Positions 23,935 through 30,975 of a stretch of DNA of 64,000 bases are shown piece after piece; the first letter of the stretch is position 1, and the number at the start of each line of letters is the position of its first letter. Source of the DNA: Dehalococcoidia bacterium. GTDB taxonomy: Bacteria; Chloroflexota; Dehalococcoidia; UBA2979. Below the pieces are notes generated by a model that ran no database searches, was not told the DNA's origin, and was given only the letters and a program-made list of their open reading frames with translations. The position numbers were made by a program, and so were the translations under genes. The stretch is taken from NCBI GenBank assembly GCA_028279505.1, contig JANQNP010000028.1, positions 24,158 through 88,157 on the forward strand, written 5' to 3'.

Positions 23935-25254
23935 CTAGGCGGTGGCGGCGACGCGCGCGTGCACCGGGGTCACGTCGACGGGCAGCGACTCGAGGCCGCG
24001 GAGGACGATGTGGTCCTTGTAACGCGGCTCCGCCGAGAGCCGCAGCGTCTCGTAACGCGCCAGCAGTCGCGAGAACGCCACCTGGCCCTCCATGCGCGCG
24101 AGCGGCGCGCCGAGGCAGTGGTGGATGCCACGGCCAAAGGAGAGGTGCCGCTTGCTGCCGCGCGTGATGTCGAGATCCTCGGGATGCTCGAACTCCTCGG
24201 GATCGTGGTTGGCGCCGCCGAGGAGCAGGATCACCTGCTGGCCGCGCTTGATCAGGTGGCCGTCCCATTCGACGTCCTCGAGGGCGGTTCGGCCGTTCGT
24301 CTGCACGGCGCTGTCGTAGCGCAGCAGCTCTTCGACCGCGGATTCGATCAGCTCCGGCTCGCGGCGGAGCCGTTCGAGCTGGTCGGGGTGCTTCAGCAGG
24401 GCGAGGAGGCCGTTGCCGATCAGGTTGGTCGTCGTCTCGTTGCCGGCGATCAGGATCAGGCGGAGCGTGACGAGCAGCTCCTCGTGGGTGAGCTTGTCGC
24501 CGGCCTCCTCGGCCTCGATCAGGCGGCTGATCAGGTCGTCGCGCGGCTCGACGCGGCGCTGCTCGATGATGCCCTCGAAGTAGCGGCCGAGCTCCTCGTT
24601 CGCGACGTCGGCCGCGGCGAGCTCGGGGCCGGTGATCGTGGGTTCGAGGGTGCGCGCCACCTTGTCGGACCACTCCTTGAACCGCGGCATGTCCTCGGGC
24701 GGGACGCCGAGCATCTCGGCGATGACGGTGATCGGGAGCGGCACAGCGAGCGCCTGGAGCATGTCGATGTGGCGGCGGCCGCTCGCCGCCTGGGCGTCGA
24801 TGTCGTCGAGCAGGTCGTCGACGAGCGCCTCGATGCGGGGGCGCAGCGCCTCGATGGCCTTCGGGGTGAAGGCGCGGGTGACGAGCGAGCGCATCCGGGT
24901 GTGGTCGGGCTGGTCGATCATCAGGATCGAACGGGCCTCGTTCAGGTTCGCGGCGGTGTCGTTCGCGGGGACGTCGGCGTTGCGCGAGTCGTTCGAGAAG
25001 CGCTTGTGATCGCGGAGGATCGCGTCGCAGTCCTCGTAGCGGGTGAACACCCATGCGTTGGTCAGCTCGCTGAAGTGGATCGGGTCCTTCGCGCGGAGCT
25101 GCTCGTAGGTGTCGGTTGGGTGCTGGTGATAGCCGTCATCGAGGGGGTTCCAGGTGGTGCCGGACTTCACGCGCTCCTTGAGCAGCGTGCCGCGGATGTA
25201 GAGCGGCTGGGCGACGCGCGCGACGGCGCGACGCAGGGATCGAATGGCGGACAT
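23935..25254 (-). CDS. Cytochrome P450 (I)
   Basis: 439 residues, class I bacterial P450, cytoplasmic, needing a ferredoxin and reductase. Visible landmarks: I-helix oxygen-activation motif AGNETTTNL (270-278), K-helix EELLR (E309...R312), and heme loop FGRGIHHCLG with axial Cys380. The sequence style (HPxDTYEQLRAKDPIHFSELTNAWVFTRYEDC) is close to CYP107/CYP125-neighbour soluble hydroxylases; the substrate is not inferable. The 7Fe ferredoxin-domain protein at 30976 is the only ferredoxin in the window and is membrane-bound, so it is not an obvious partner. A TAGACT hexamer 24-29 nt upstream may be the -10 element. Confidence 0.95.
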   Translation of the reverse strand: MSAIRSLRRAVARVAQPLYIRGTLLKERVKSGTTWNPLDDGYHQHPTDTYEQLRAKDPIHFSELTNAWVFTRYEDCDAILRDHKRFSNDSRNADVPANDTAANLNEARSILMIDQPDHTRMRSLVTRAFTPKAIEALRPRIEALVDDLLDDIDAQAASGRRHIDMLQALAVPLPITVIAEMLGVPPEDMPRFKEWSDKVARTLEPTITGPELAAADVANEELGRYFEGIIEQRRVEPRDDLISRLIEAEEAGDKLTHEELLVTLRLILIAGNETTTNLIGNGLLALLKHPDQLERLRREPELIESAVEELLRYDSAVQTNGRTALEDVEWDGHLIKRGQQVILLLGGANHDPEEFEHPEDLDITRGSKRHLSFGRGIHHCLGAPLARMEGQVAFSRLLARYETLRLSAEPRYKDHIVLRGLESLPVDVTPVHARVAATA

Positions 25255-25311
25255 GAGCGCCTCCTCGGTGACATTTGAGTCTATCCATCACGGCGAGGGC
25301 GCGGCGTGGTC

Positions 25312-26019
25312 TCAGATCAGCTCGGTGATGCGGTGTACCACCCGATCGGGGGTGTGCTGGCTCCGGGCCGGAAGGCCACGGCGGCGTCCGTCGACCCAGA
25401 TGCCGAAGATGCCGTGACGTTGCGGCGCCGCGACGTCCCATTCGAGGTTGTCGCCGACGAACCAGGTGGTCGCCGGGTCGGCGTTCATCGTGTCGAGGGC
25501 GTGCCGGTAGGCAGCGTCGTGCGGCTTGCCGAGGCCGAACTCCCCTTCGATCTGGATGTGGTCGAAGTGGTGTTCGAGGTCGAAGCGTTCGATCTTCGGG
25601 CGCTGTTCCGCGCTCGTGCCGTTTGTGACGAGGGCGAGCCGGCGGCCCTGCTCGCGGAGCGCCTCGAGGACCTCGATGGCCCCCTCGAAGAGGCGGATGC
25701 TGTCCTCGCGGCGCGCGCGGTAGCGCGCGGACATCTCGCGAGGCAGGTCGGTGCGGACGGGGACCTCGAGGGTGGCGAAGGCCTCGGCGATGATCGTGGC
25801 GCTGGCGCGGATGAGGTCGCGGCGACCTTCCTCGGCGCGGTCGTGGTCGGCCCAGAAGCGGTTCGCCGCCTCGTTGATCGCGCGTTGCAGCGCGTCGACG
25901 TCGGCGCCGGTCTCCTCGCGCACCTCGAGGCAAGTGAGCCGCCAGCATTCGGCGGAGTTCGACGAGAAGTCGATGATGGTGTCGTCGAGGTCGAAGAGGA
26001 TGACGCGCGGGTCGTCCAT
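25312..26019 (-). CDS. HAD family hydrolase
   Basis: 235-residue haloacid dehalogenase-like hydrolase. Motif I ILFDLDDTII gives the nucleophile Asp10 and Asp12; motif II Thr is in LVTNGTS; the Lys is in EFGLGKPHDAAY; motif IV is TWFVGDNLEWDVAAPQRHG. Likely a phosphatase of small molecules (YjjG/HAD-1A type). The ATG at 26019 has AAGGTG upstream; a longer in-frame start at 26142 would overlap the promoter of the divergent crotonase gene. Confidence 0.9.
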   Translation of the reverse strand: MDDPRVILFDLDDTIIDFSSNSAECWRLTCLEVREETGADVDALQRAINEAANRFWADHDRAEEGRRDLIRASATIIAEAFATLEVPVRTDLPREMSARYRARREDSIRLFEGAIEVLEALREQGRRLALVTNGTSAEQRPKIERFDLEHHFDHIQIEGEFGLGKPHDAAYRHALDTMNADPATTWFVGDNLEWDVAAPQRHGIFGIWVDGRRRGLPARSQHTPDRVVHRITELI

Positions 26020-26146
26020 GGCAGCACCTTCGCTGGTGGTCGATCGTACCGTCCGCGCCGACCGACCGTCCGGTTGTTGGGCCTCGGTGGTGGCGCGTCG
26101 TTGTAGAGTGCGCGCGCGGCATGGCTCGCGCGGGGACGGCACGACG

Positions 26147-26953
26147 ATGGGTGACTACGAGCTGATCGAGGTCGATCGCGACGGCCGCGTCGGGATCGTG
26201 CGGTTCAACCGTCCGGAGCGGCTCAACGCCTGGACCCAGGAGGTTGGGGCCGAACAGCTTCGCGCGGTGGCGGAGTTCAACGCGGACCCGGGGATCGCTG
26301 CGATCATCCTCACGGGCAATGGGCGCGCGTTCTGCTCCGGCGCCGATATCTCGATGTTCCGCGAGAGCATCGAGAGCGGTGAGCGGACGGGAGAACGGAA
26401 CCCGGATACGCCCCGGTCGAGTTTCGCGGGCGACTGGATCGCGGCCTGCACGGAGGGGAAGCCAGTGATCGCCGCGATCAACGGGGCTTGCTACGGGATG
26501 GGCGCGACGATGGCGCTGCCGTGCGACGTGCGGATCGCCGGGCATGACGCACGCATCTCGTTCCGCTTCCTGCGGATGGGTGTGACGCCGGAGCTCGGGT
26601 CGACCCACTTTCTGCCGCGCCTCGTCGGCCTCGGTCGCGCGACGGAGTTCGTGCTCACGGCGCAGGACATCGACGCCGCGACCGCCCTCGATGCGGGTCT
26701 GGTCACGCATGTCGCGCCCGAGGGGGAACTGATGGCGGTGGCGCACGAGGTGGCGGCGAAGATCGCCGAGCACCCGGCGCCGCAGATCCAGTCGGCGAAG
26801 CGGATGCTGCAGGCGAATGCGATCGAGGACGACATCGGCGAGGTGCTCGAACTCGAGGGTCAGCTGCTCGATGAGGCGTTCGCCACGGCGGAGCATGCCG
26901 AAGCGGTGGCGGCGTTCATGGAGAAGCGCGAGCCGCGCTTCTACGCCGACTAG
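26147..26953 (+). CDS. Enoyl-CoA hydratase/isomerase family protein
   Basis: 268 residues, typical crotonase length. Oxyanion-hole segments GRAFCSGADIS and INGACYGMGATMALPCDVRIA are intact, and RMGVTPELGSTHFLPRLVG supplies the second catalytic Glu of hydratases in the usual place. Probably hydrates a 2-enoyl-CoA in a beta-oxidation-type pathway. The ATG at 26147 starts the conserved MGDYELIEVDRDGRVGIVRFNRPERLNAW. A TAGAGT -10-like hexamer lies at about 26103. Divergent from the HAD gene and convergent with the second P450. Confidence 0.94.
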   Translation: MGDYELIEVDRDGRVGIVRFNRPERLNAWTQEVGAEQLRAVAEFNADPGIAAIILTGNGRAFCSGADISMFRESIESGERTGERNPDTPRSSFAGDWIAACTEGKPVIAAINGACYGMGATMALPCDVRIAGHDARISFRFLRMGVTPELGSTHFLPRLVGLGRATEFVLTAQDIDAATALDAGLVTHVAPEGELMAVAHEVAAKIAEHPAPQIQSAKRMLQANAIEDDIGEVLELEGQLLDEAFATAEHAEAVAAFMEKREPRFYAD

Positions 26954-27012
26954 CCCAACGCCGTTGGCGACGCTCCGGCGCGCACTGATCGCGCGCCTGG
27001 GGAGGTGGGCGG

Positions 27013-28371
27013 CTAGGCCTCGGGGGCTGCTTCCTCGAGGCGGACGCGGTAGGCGAGCGGGCCGCGGAAGAACGGCGTGTCCCACCACTCGACGTCCTGG
27101 TCCTCGATGGGGGCGAGCCAGGCGAAGCGGTTCAGCACGCCCTCGACCGCGGCGGCGGCTTCGATGCGGGCGAGGTTGGCGCCGAGGCAGGTGTGGATGC
27201 CGCGGCCGAAGGCGAGATGGTCGCGGCTGCCGGTGTCGACGTTGAAGCGCTCGATGTCGAAGTCGGCCGGGCACTCGTAGTGGGCCGGGTCGTGGTTGGC
27301 CGCACCGTAGATCACGAGCAGCGCCTGACCCGCTTTCACCTCGGTGCCGGCGAGCGTGGTGTCGACGTGCGCGCGGCGGTAGAAGCTCTGGATCGGGGCC
27401 TCCCAGCGGAGCGCCTCTTCCATCGTCGCGGCGAGCAGCTCCGGATTGGCGCGCAGGTGGCGCTGCTGATCCGGGTTCTCGGCCAGGCCGCGGATGGTGT
27501 GGTTGATCAGGTTGGTCGTCGTCTCGTTGCCGGCGACGAGTAGCAGCACGAGGAAGGCGACCAGCTCGATGTCGGTGAGCTGCTCGCCGTCGACCTCGGC
27601 CTCGACGAGTCGGGTGATCAGGTCGTCGCGCGGGGTCTCGCGGCGGTCCTGGACCTGCTGGAGGAAGTAGAGGAAGAGCGAGTCCTCCTCGTCGACCTCG
27701 ACCTCGGCGTCTTCGCCGGCGACGGACTGCTGGACGCCCTCCTCGTTGAAGCGGGCGACCTCCTCGGCGGTGTACTCGCGATCCTCGTCGGGTTCGTTCG
27801 CCAGCGCTTCCTCGGCGGCCTCGGCCACTTCCTCGAAGCTGGCGTAACCGTGCTCGGGGATGCGCCCGATGCCCTGGACGATGCGGTTGGACCAGAGCTT
27901 GAACTGCTCGAAGAGCTGAGGCGGGACGCCGATGATCTCGGCGATCATCTGGACGGGCAGCGGGTAGGCGAGGTCGCCGACGATCTCGAGTTCACCGTCG
28001 CCGCGCTCCTCGACGGCGTTCAGTAGTTCGGTGACGTACTCGCGGATGCGCGGTTCCCAGGCCTCGTCGATCGTTCGCGGGGTGAACGCCTTGGAGACGA
28101 GCGCGCGCAGCTTCTTATGCTCCGGCTCGTCCATGTTGATCATCGAGGGGAACTCGGGGTGCTCGAGCTGCGGGCCACCGAAGACGCTGTTCTTGCTGGA
28201 GAAGGTCTCGTGGTCCTCGAGGACCTGCTTCGCGACTTCGTAGTCGGTGACCATCCAGGCCTGGATCTCGTCGCTCCAGACCAGCGGCGCCTCGGAGCGC
28301 CAGGCGTCGTAGCCGGGGTAGGGGCACTCCTTCATCTCCGGCGTGAACGGATTGGTGTTCGTCGTTGTCAT
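27013..28371 (-). CDS. Cytochrome P450 (II) with acidic insertion
   Basis: 452 residues, class I P450. I-helix AGNETTTNLIN (280-290), K-helix EEALR (E319-R322 region), heme loop FGRGIHTCLG with axial Cys395. Compared with the neighbouring P450 (42 residues between the F-helix Trp and the RxxPRDDL segment) this protein has about 87 in that stretch; the extra part (about 185-232) is strongly acidic, with EEALANEPDEDREY and EDAEVEVDEEDS. That region borders the substrate channel (F-G loop to H helix). The ATG at 28371 has the strong site GGGAGGCGACCG; a longer in-frame start at 28512 was rejected. Substrate unknown. Confidence 0.94.
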   Translation of the reverse strand: MTTTNTNPFTPEMKECPYPGYDAWRSEAPLVWSDEIQAWMVTDYEVAKQVLEDHETFSSKNSVFGGPQLEHPEFPSMINMDEPEHKKLRALVSKAFTPRTIDEAWEPRIREYVTELLNAVEERGDGELEIVGDLAYPLPVQMIAEIIGVPPQLFEQFKLWSNRIVQGIGRIPEHGYASFEEVAEAAEEALANEPDEDREYTAEEVARFNEEGVQQSVAGEDAEVEVDEEDSLFLYFLQQVQDRRETPRDDLITRLVEAEVDGEQLTDIELVAFLVLLLVAGNETTTNLINHTIRGLAENPDQQRHLRANPELLAATMEEALRWEAPIQSFYRRAHVDTTLAGTEVKAGQALLVIYGAANHDPAHYECPADFDIERFNVDTGSRDHLAFGRGIHTCLGANLARIEAAAAVEGVLNRFAWLAPIEDQDVEWWDTPFFRGPLAYRVRLEEAAPEA

Positions 28372-28435
28372 CGGTCGCCTCCCGCCGCGGTGGACCATCA
28401 GAGTGTATGGCGAGCCGCCGGGCGTGACGCAGCCG

Positions 28436-29056
28436 CTAGCGAAGCGGTTTCGCGGGGTTCCCGACGACCGTCGTGCCGGCCTCGACGTCGCGGGTGAGGA
28501 CGGCTCCGGCACCGACCACCGCGTCGCGGCCGACGGTGACGTTGGGCAGGATCGTGACGCCGGCGCCGACGAACGCGCCGTCCTCGATGGTGACGCCGCC
28601 CGGCATCGTGACGCCCGGCCCGAGTTGCACGGCGGTTCCGAGCACGCAGTCGTGGTCGACGGCGCAGTTGGTGTTGACGATCGAGAAGTCGCCGATGGTG
28701 GCGTGCGGTCCGATCACGGCGCCCGGCATCAGCGCGGTCCCGCGCCCAACGCTCGCGAACGGCGAGACCGACGCCAGGGGGTGGGCGATGGCCTCGAGGC
28801 GATGCCCGGCCTCGAGGATTGCTTCGGCGATCGGGCGTCGCCGGGCGTTCTGCGCCATGGCGACGACGAATGCGTCGCACGCCTCGATGTGGTCGGGCCA
28901 GGCGTCCGGGCCGCCGAGGACCGGACGGTCGGAGACCGTGGGCTCGGTCGCGCTGTCGTCGAGGACCGCGACCACCTCGTGACCCGCGGCCTGCGCGGCG
29001 TCGAGGATGACGCGACCCTGGCCGCCGGCGCTCATGATGACGATGAGCTTCGACAC
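28436..29056 (-). CDS. NeuD/PglD-type sugar O-acyltransferase (hexapeptide repeat)
   Basis: 206 residues. N-terminal PglD-like Rossmann part (SKLIVIMSAGGQGRVILDAAQAAGHEVVAVLDD) followed by a left-handed beta-helix of hexapeptide repeats (ALMPGAVIGPHATIGDFSIVNTN, VTMPGGVTIEDGAFVGAGVTILPNVTVGRDAVVGAGAV). Ends VVGNPAKPLR, the usual end of the family. His in AVDHDCVLG is at the place of the catalytic His. Transfers an acetyl or acyl group from CoA to a sugar, usually in surface glycan or lipopolysaccharide synthesis. The GTG start at 29056 follows GGGAGG 7 nt upstream. No glycan cluster is adjacent. Confidence 0.88.
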   Translation of the reverse strand: MSKLIVIMSAGGQGRVILDAAQAAGHEVVAVLDDSATEPTVSDRPVLGGPDAWPDHIEACDAFVVAMAQNARRRPIAEAILEAGHRLEAIAHPLASVSPFASVGRGTALMPGAVIGPHATIGDFSIVNTNCAVDHDCVLGTAVQLGPGVTMPGGVTIEDGAFVGAGVTILPNVTVGRDAVVGAGAVLTRDVEAGTTVVGNPAKPLR

Positions 29057-29174
29057 GATTCGCCTCCCAGGTGCGCGGGCCTCGATGCCGAGCCTCGATG
29101 CTATGTCGACCGGCGCGGGCGGCCGCGAGAAACCCATCTTTCGATGGATACCGGCGGGGATGCGCGGTGCCTAG

Positions 29175-29199
29175 CTTCGATCCGACGGACGGATCGAAG
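29175..29199. promoter_or_regulatory. 10 bp inverted repeat abutting the ribosome-binding site
   Basis: CTTCGATCCG-ACGGA-CGGATCGAAG: perfect 10 bp arms, 5-nt loop; the right arm runs into GGAGGTGA, the ribosome-binding site of the ABM gene at 29210. A TAGCTT -10-like hexamer lies at 29172-29177. Could be an operator for a dimeric regulator, for example the convergent LuxR-type protein, or a 5' hairpin that limits translation. Confidence 0.4.
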
Positions 29200-29209
29200 G
29201 AGGTGAGCG

Positions 29210-29518
29210 GTGGCCGAACTGGCGCTGGTGATCAAGAGCAAGGCGCAATCCGGGAAGCGCGATGCGGTGCGGGCGCTGTACGAGGAGCACTTGGCGCCGC
29301 TGGCCGAGTCGAACGAGGCGCAGGAGGTGGTCGTCTGGTGCGACGACGACCAGGATCCCGACGCGTTCGTGCTGTTCGAGCTCTATGCCGAGCGCTCGGC
29401 GTTCGAGGCGAACGCGGGGTCGCCCGCGTTCGGGGCGTACATGGCGGCGGCGGGGCCGTTGCTGGCCGGGCAGCCAGAGGTGCAGATGGCGACGCCGCGC
29501 TGGTCGACGGGGGTCTAG
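29210..29518 (+). CDS. Antibiotic biosynthesis monooxygenase (ABM/YgiN-like) domain protein
   Basis: 102 residues, one ferredoxin-like ABM domain: LALVIKSKAQSGKRDAVRALYEEHLAPLAESNEA, then DAFVLFELYAERSAFEANAGSPAF. Similar to cofactor-free quinol monooxygenases and related stress proteins; probably dimeric and cytoplasmic. GTG start with GGAGGTGA 4 nt before it. The stop overlaps the stop of the convergent LuxR gene through CTAG. Confidence 0.85.
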   Translation: MAELALVIKSKAQSGKRDAVRALYEEHLAPLAESNEAQEVVVWCDDDQDPDAFVLFELYAERSAFEANAGSPAFGAYMAAAGPLLAGQPEVQMATPRWSTGV

Positions 29519-29922
29519 TCGGGCGGTTGGGCCTCGGTGGGTTCGCGGTCCTCGGGCGCCTGGCCGAGCCAGGCGGCGACGAGCTGGGCGCGGTTGGAGT
29601 AGCCGGTCTTCTCGAGGACGGCGTGGACGTGGTCCTTGACGGTCGCGAGCGAGATCGAGAGCGTGTCGGCGATTTGCTGGTTGCGCATGCCGGCGGCGAC
29701 GAGGGCGGCGACCTCTTGCTCGCGGCGGGTCAGCGCCTCGAATGCCGCGTCGCGCCGCGGTCGGAGGTAGACGAGCGGCGGGTCGCCGCTGCGGTCGATC
29801 GTCAGGTCGACGTCGAGGTCGCGCGCGAGCGCGGCAATCTCGGCGATCGGTACGCCGTGAGCCGACGAGTCGATTGCGCCGAGCAGCGCGCGGACGCGGG
29901 CGCTGGTTTGTTGGTCCAGCAT
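29515..29922 (-). CDS. Small LuxR-type HTH regulator without receiver domain
   Basis: 135 residues. The C-terminal part (about 62-125) is a GerE/LuxR helix-turn-helix (ALTRREQEVAALVAAGMRNQQIADTLSISLATVKDHVHAVLEKTGYSNRAQLV). The short N-terminal part (about 1-58) is not a receiver: it lacks the phospho-acceptor Asp context. It may sense a ligand or partner protein. Convergent with the ABM gene (shared CTAG) and divergent from the SnoaL gene, so it could control either. Confidence 0.9.
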   Translation of the reverse strand: MLDQQTSARVRALLGAIDSSAHGVPIAEIAALARDLDVDLTIDRSGDPPLVYLRPRRDAAFEALTRREQEVAALVAAGMRNQQIADTLSISLATVKDHVHAVLEKTGYSNRAQLVAAWLGQAPEDREPTEAQPPD

Positions 29923-29977
29923 TGTGCGCGGAAGCTATCACGGCTGCTTCACTGAGCCAGCGTGGTTGGAGGATGCG

Positions 29978-30334
29978 ATGGATGAGCAGGAGCTGGTCAG
30001 CGCGTACTTCAGCGCGATGCGCCGCGGCGCCGAGGCGGAAGACGAGATGATGGCGCTGTTCGCCGACGACGCCGTCTACGTCGAGCCGTTCTCCGGCGCG
30101 CCGCGTGAGTCGGTCGGGCGGGAGGCGATTCGCGGCACGCTGCGCGCCGGGTGGGCGGAGCCGCTGCCCGATATGGTCCTCGACGTTCACGAGATCGAGG
30201 TGACGGAGCGCGGGGCGCGCTCGCGCTGGACCTGCACGTCGCCCGCGCTGCCCGGTCCCGCCGAGGGCGAGGACCTGTACACGATCGAGGACGGCAAGAT
30301 CACGCGTCTTGAGGTGCGCTTCCTCGAGGGGTAG
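29978..30334 (+). CDS. SnoaL-like (NTF2 fold) protein
   Basis: 118 residues with the standard pattern MDEQELVSAYFSAMRRG...MALFADDAVYVEPF, a middle strand pair, and a last YTIEDGKITRLEVRF. NTF2 family members include isomerases and hydrolases; catalytic identity is unknown. ATG at 29978 is chosen for TTGGAGG 7 nt upstream over a start at 29924. Followed 5 nt later by a palindromic operator that probably belongs to the next gene. Confidence 0.85.
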   Translation: MDEQELVSAYFSAMRRGAEAEDEMMALFADDAVYVEPFSGAPRESVGREAIRGTLRAGWAEPLPDMVLDVHEIEVTERGARSRWTCTSPALPGPAEGEDLYTIEDGKITRLEVRFLEG

Positions 30335-30338
30335 CTCC

Positions 30339-30354
30339 TGACAACCCGTTGTCA
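30339..30354. promoter_or_regulatory. Palindromic operator TGACAACCCGTTGTCA, copy 1
   Basis: TGACAA-CCCG-TTGTCA, 50 nt before the start at 30405. A near-identical site (one base changed) lies 51 nt before the start at 33322, and in both the palindrome is followed after 11 nt by TAGGCT or TACGGT. TGACA/TGTCA dyads are typical of WYL/YafY-type regulators, and such a gene lies between the two sites. Confidence 0.6.
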
Positions 30355-30404
30355 CGGTCCCTCGGTAGGCTGCCAGCCGCGGGCAGCCCCGAAGGAGGAG
30401 CGCA

Positions 30405-30851
30405 ATGGCGAGTTGGCGAGAGCTGGAAGCGGCCGAGCCCGAACTAGCGGCAGCGGGGTGGGCGCTCCTCGGGCGGGGGATCGCGTACCTCGGGACGGTG
30501 CGACCGGACGGTGGGCCTCGGGTGCATCCGATCACGCCGATCCGGTCGGGGGACGAGCTGTACGTCAGCGTGGGGAGCAGCACGACGAAGGTCCGCGACC
30601 TGCGCCTCGATGCTCGGTTCGCCCTCCATGCGTTGCCGGGCGAGGACGACGAGGAGTTCTACCTCGCGGGCGTGGTGCGCGAGGAGACTGACCCTGCCGT
30701 GAAACGGCAGGCGCACGAGGACGCGATCTTCACGCCTCGGGAGGAGGATCCGCTGATGGCGTTCGACATCGACCGGTGCCTGTGGAGCCGGTGGATCAAC
30801 GTCGGACAGCCGGACACGTACCCGGAGCGACGGGTGTGGCGGCCCAGCTGA
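30405..30851 (+). CDS. Pyridoxamine 5'-phosphate oxidase-like flavin-binding protein
   Basis: 148 residues of the PNPOx split-barrel family: GRGIAYLGTVRPDGGPRVHPITPIRSGDELYVSVGSSTTKVRDLRLDARFALHALPG. Binds FMN or F420 in relatives; several reduce F420- or FMN-linked substrates. Start ATG follows GAAGGAGGAGCGCA. The upstream TGACA palindrome suggests control by the WYL regulator at 32266. Confidence 0.87.
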   Translation: MASWRELEAAEPELAAAGWALLGRGIAYLGTVRPDGGPRVHPITPIRSGDELYVSVGSSTTKVRDLRLDARFALHALPGEDDEEFYLAGVVREETDPAVKRQAHEDAIFTPREEDPLMAFDIDRCLWSRWINVGQPDTYPERRVWRPS

Positions 30852-30975
30852 GAGGGGCGTGAGTAGCTGGGTGCCGAGGGACGTGGACGCCTAGGAGGGG
30901 CGCGTCTAGGATCGGCCCATCCAGCGCAGCCGCGTCGCGAGACCGGGTCGTGACGTTCGCGGGAGTGCGACACGC

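Noticed and set aside
25136..27274. 712-residue minus-strand open frame across HAD and crotonase genes
   Set aside because: Arg/Pro/His-rich translation is a high-GC shadow; the HAD (minus) and crotonase (plus) frames carry real family motifs.
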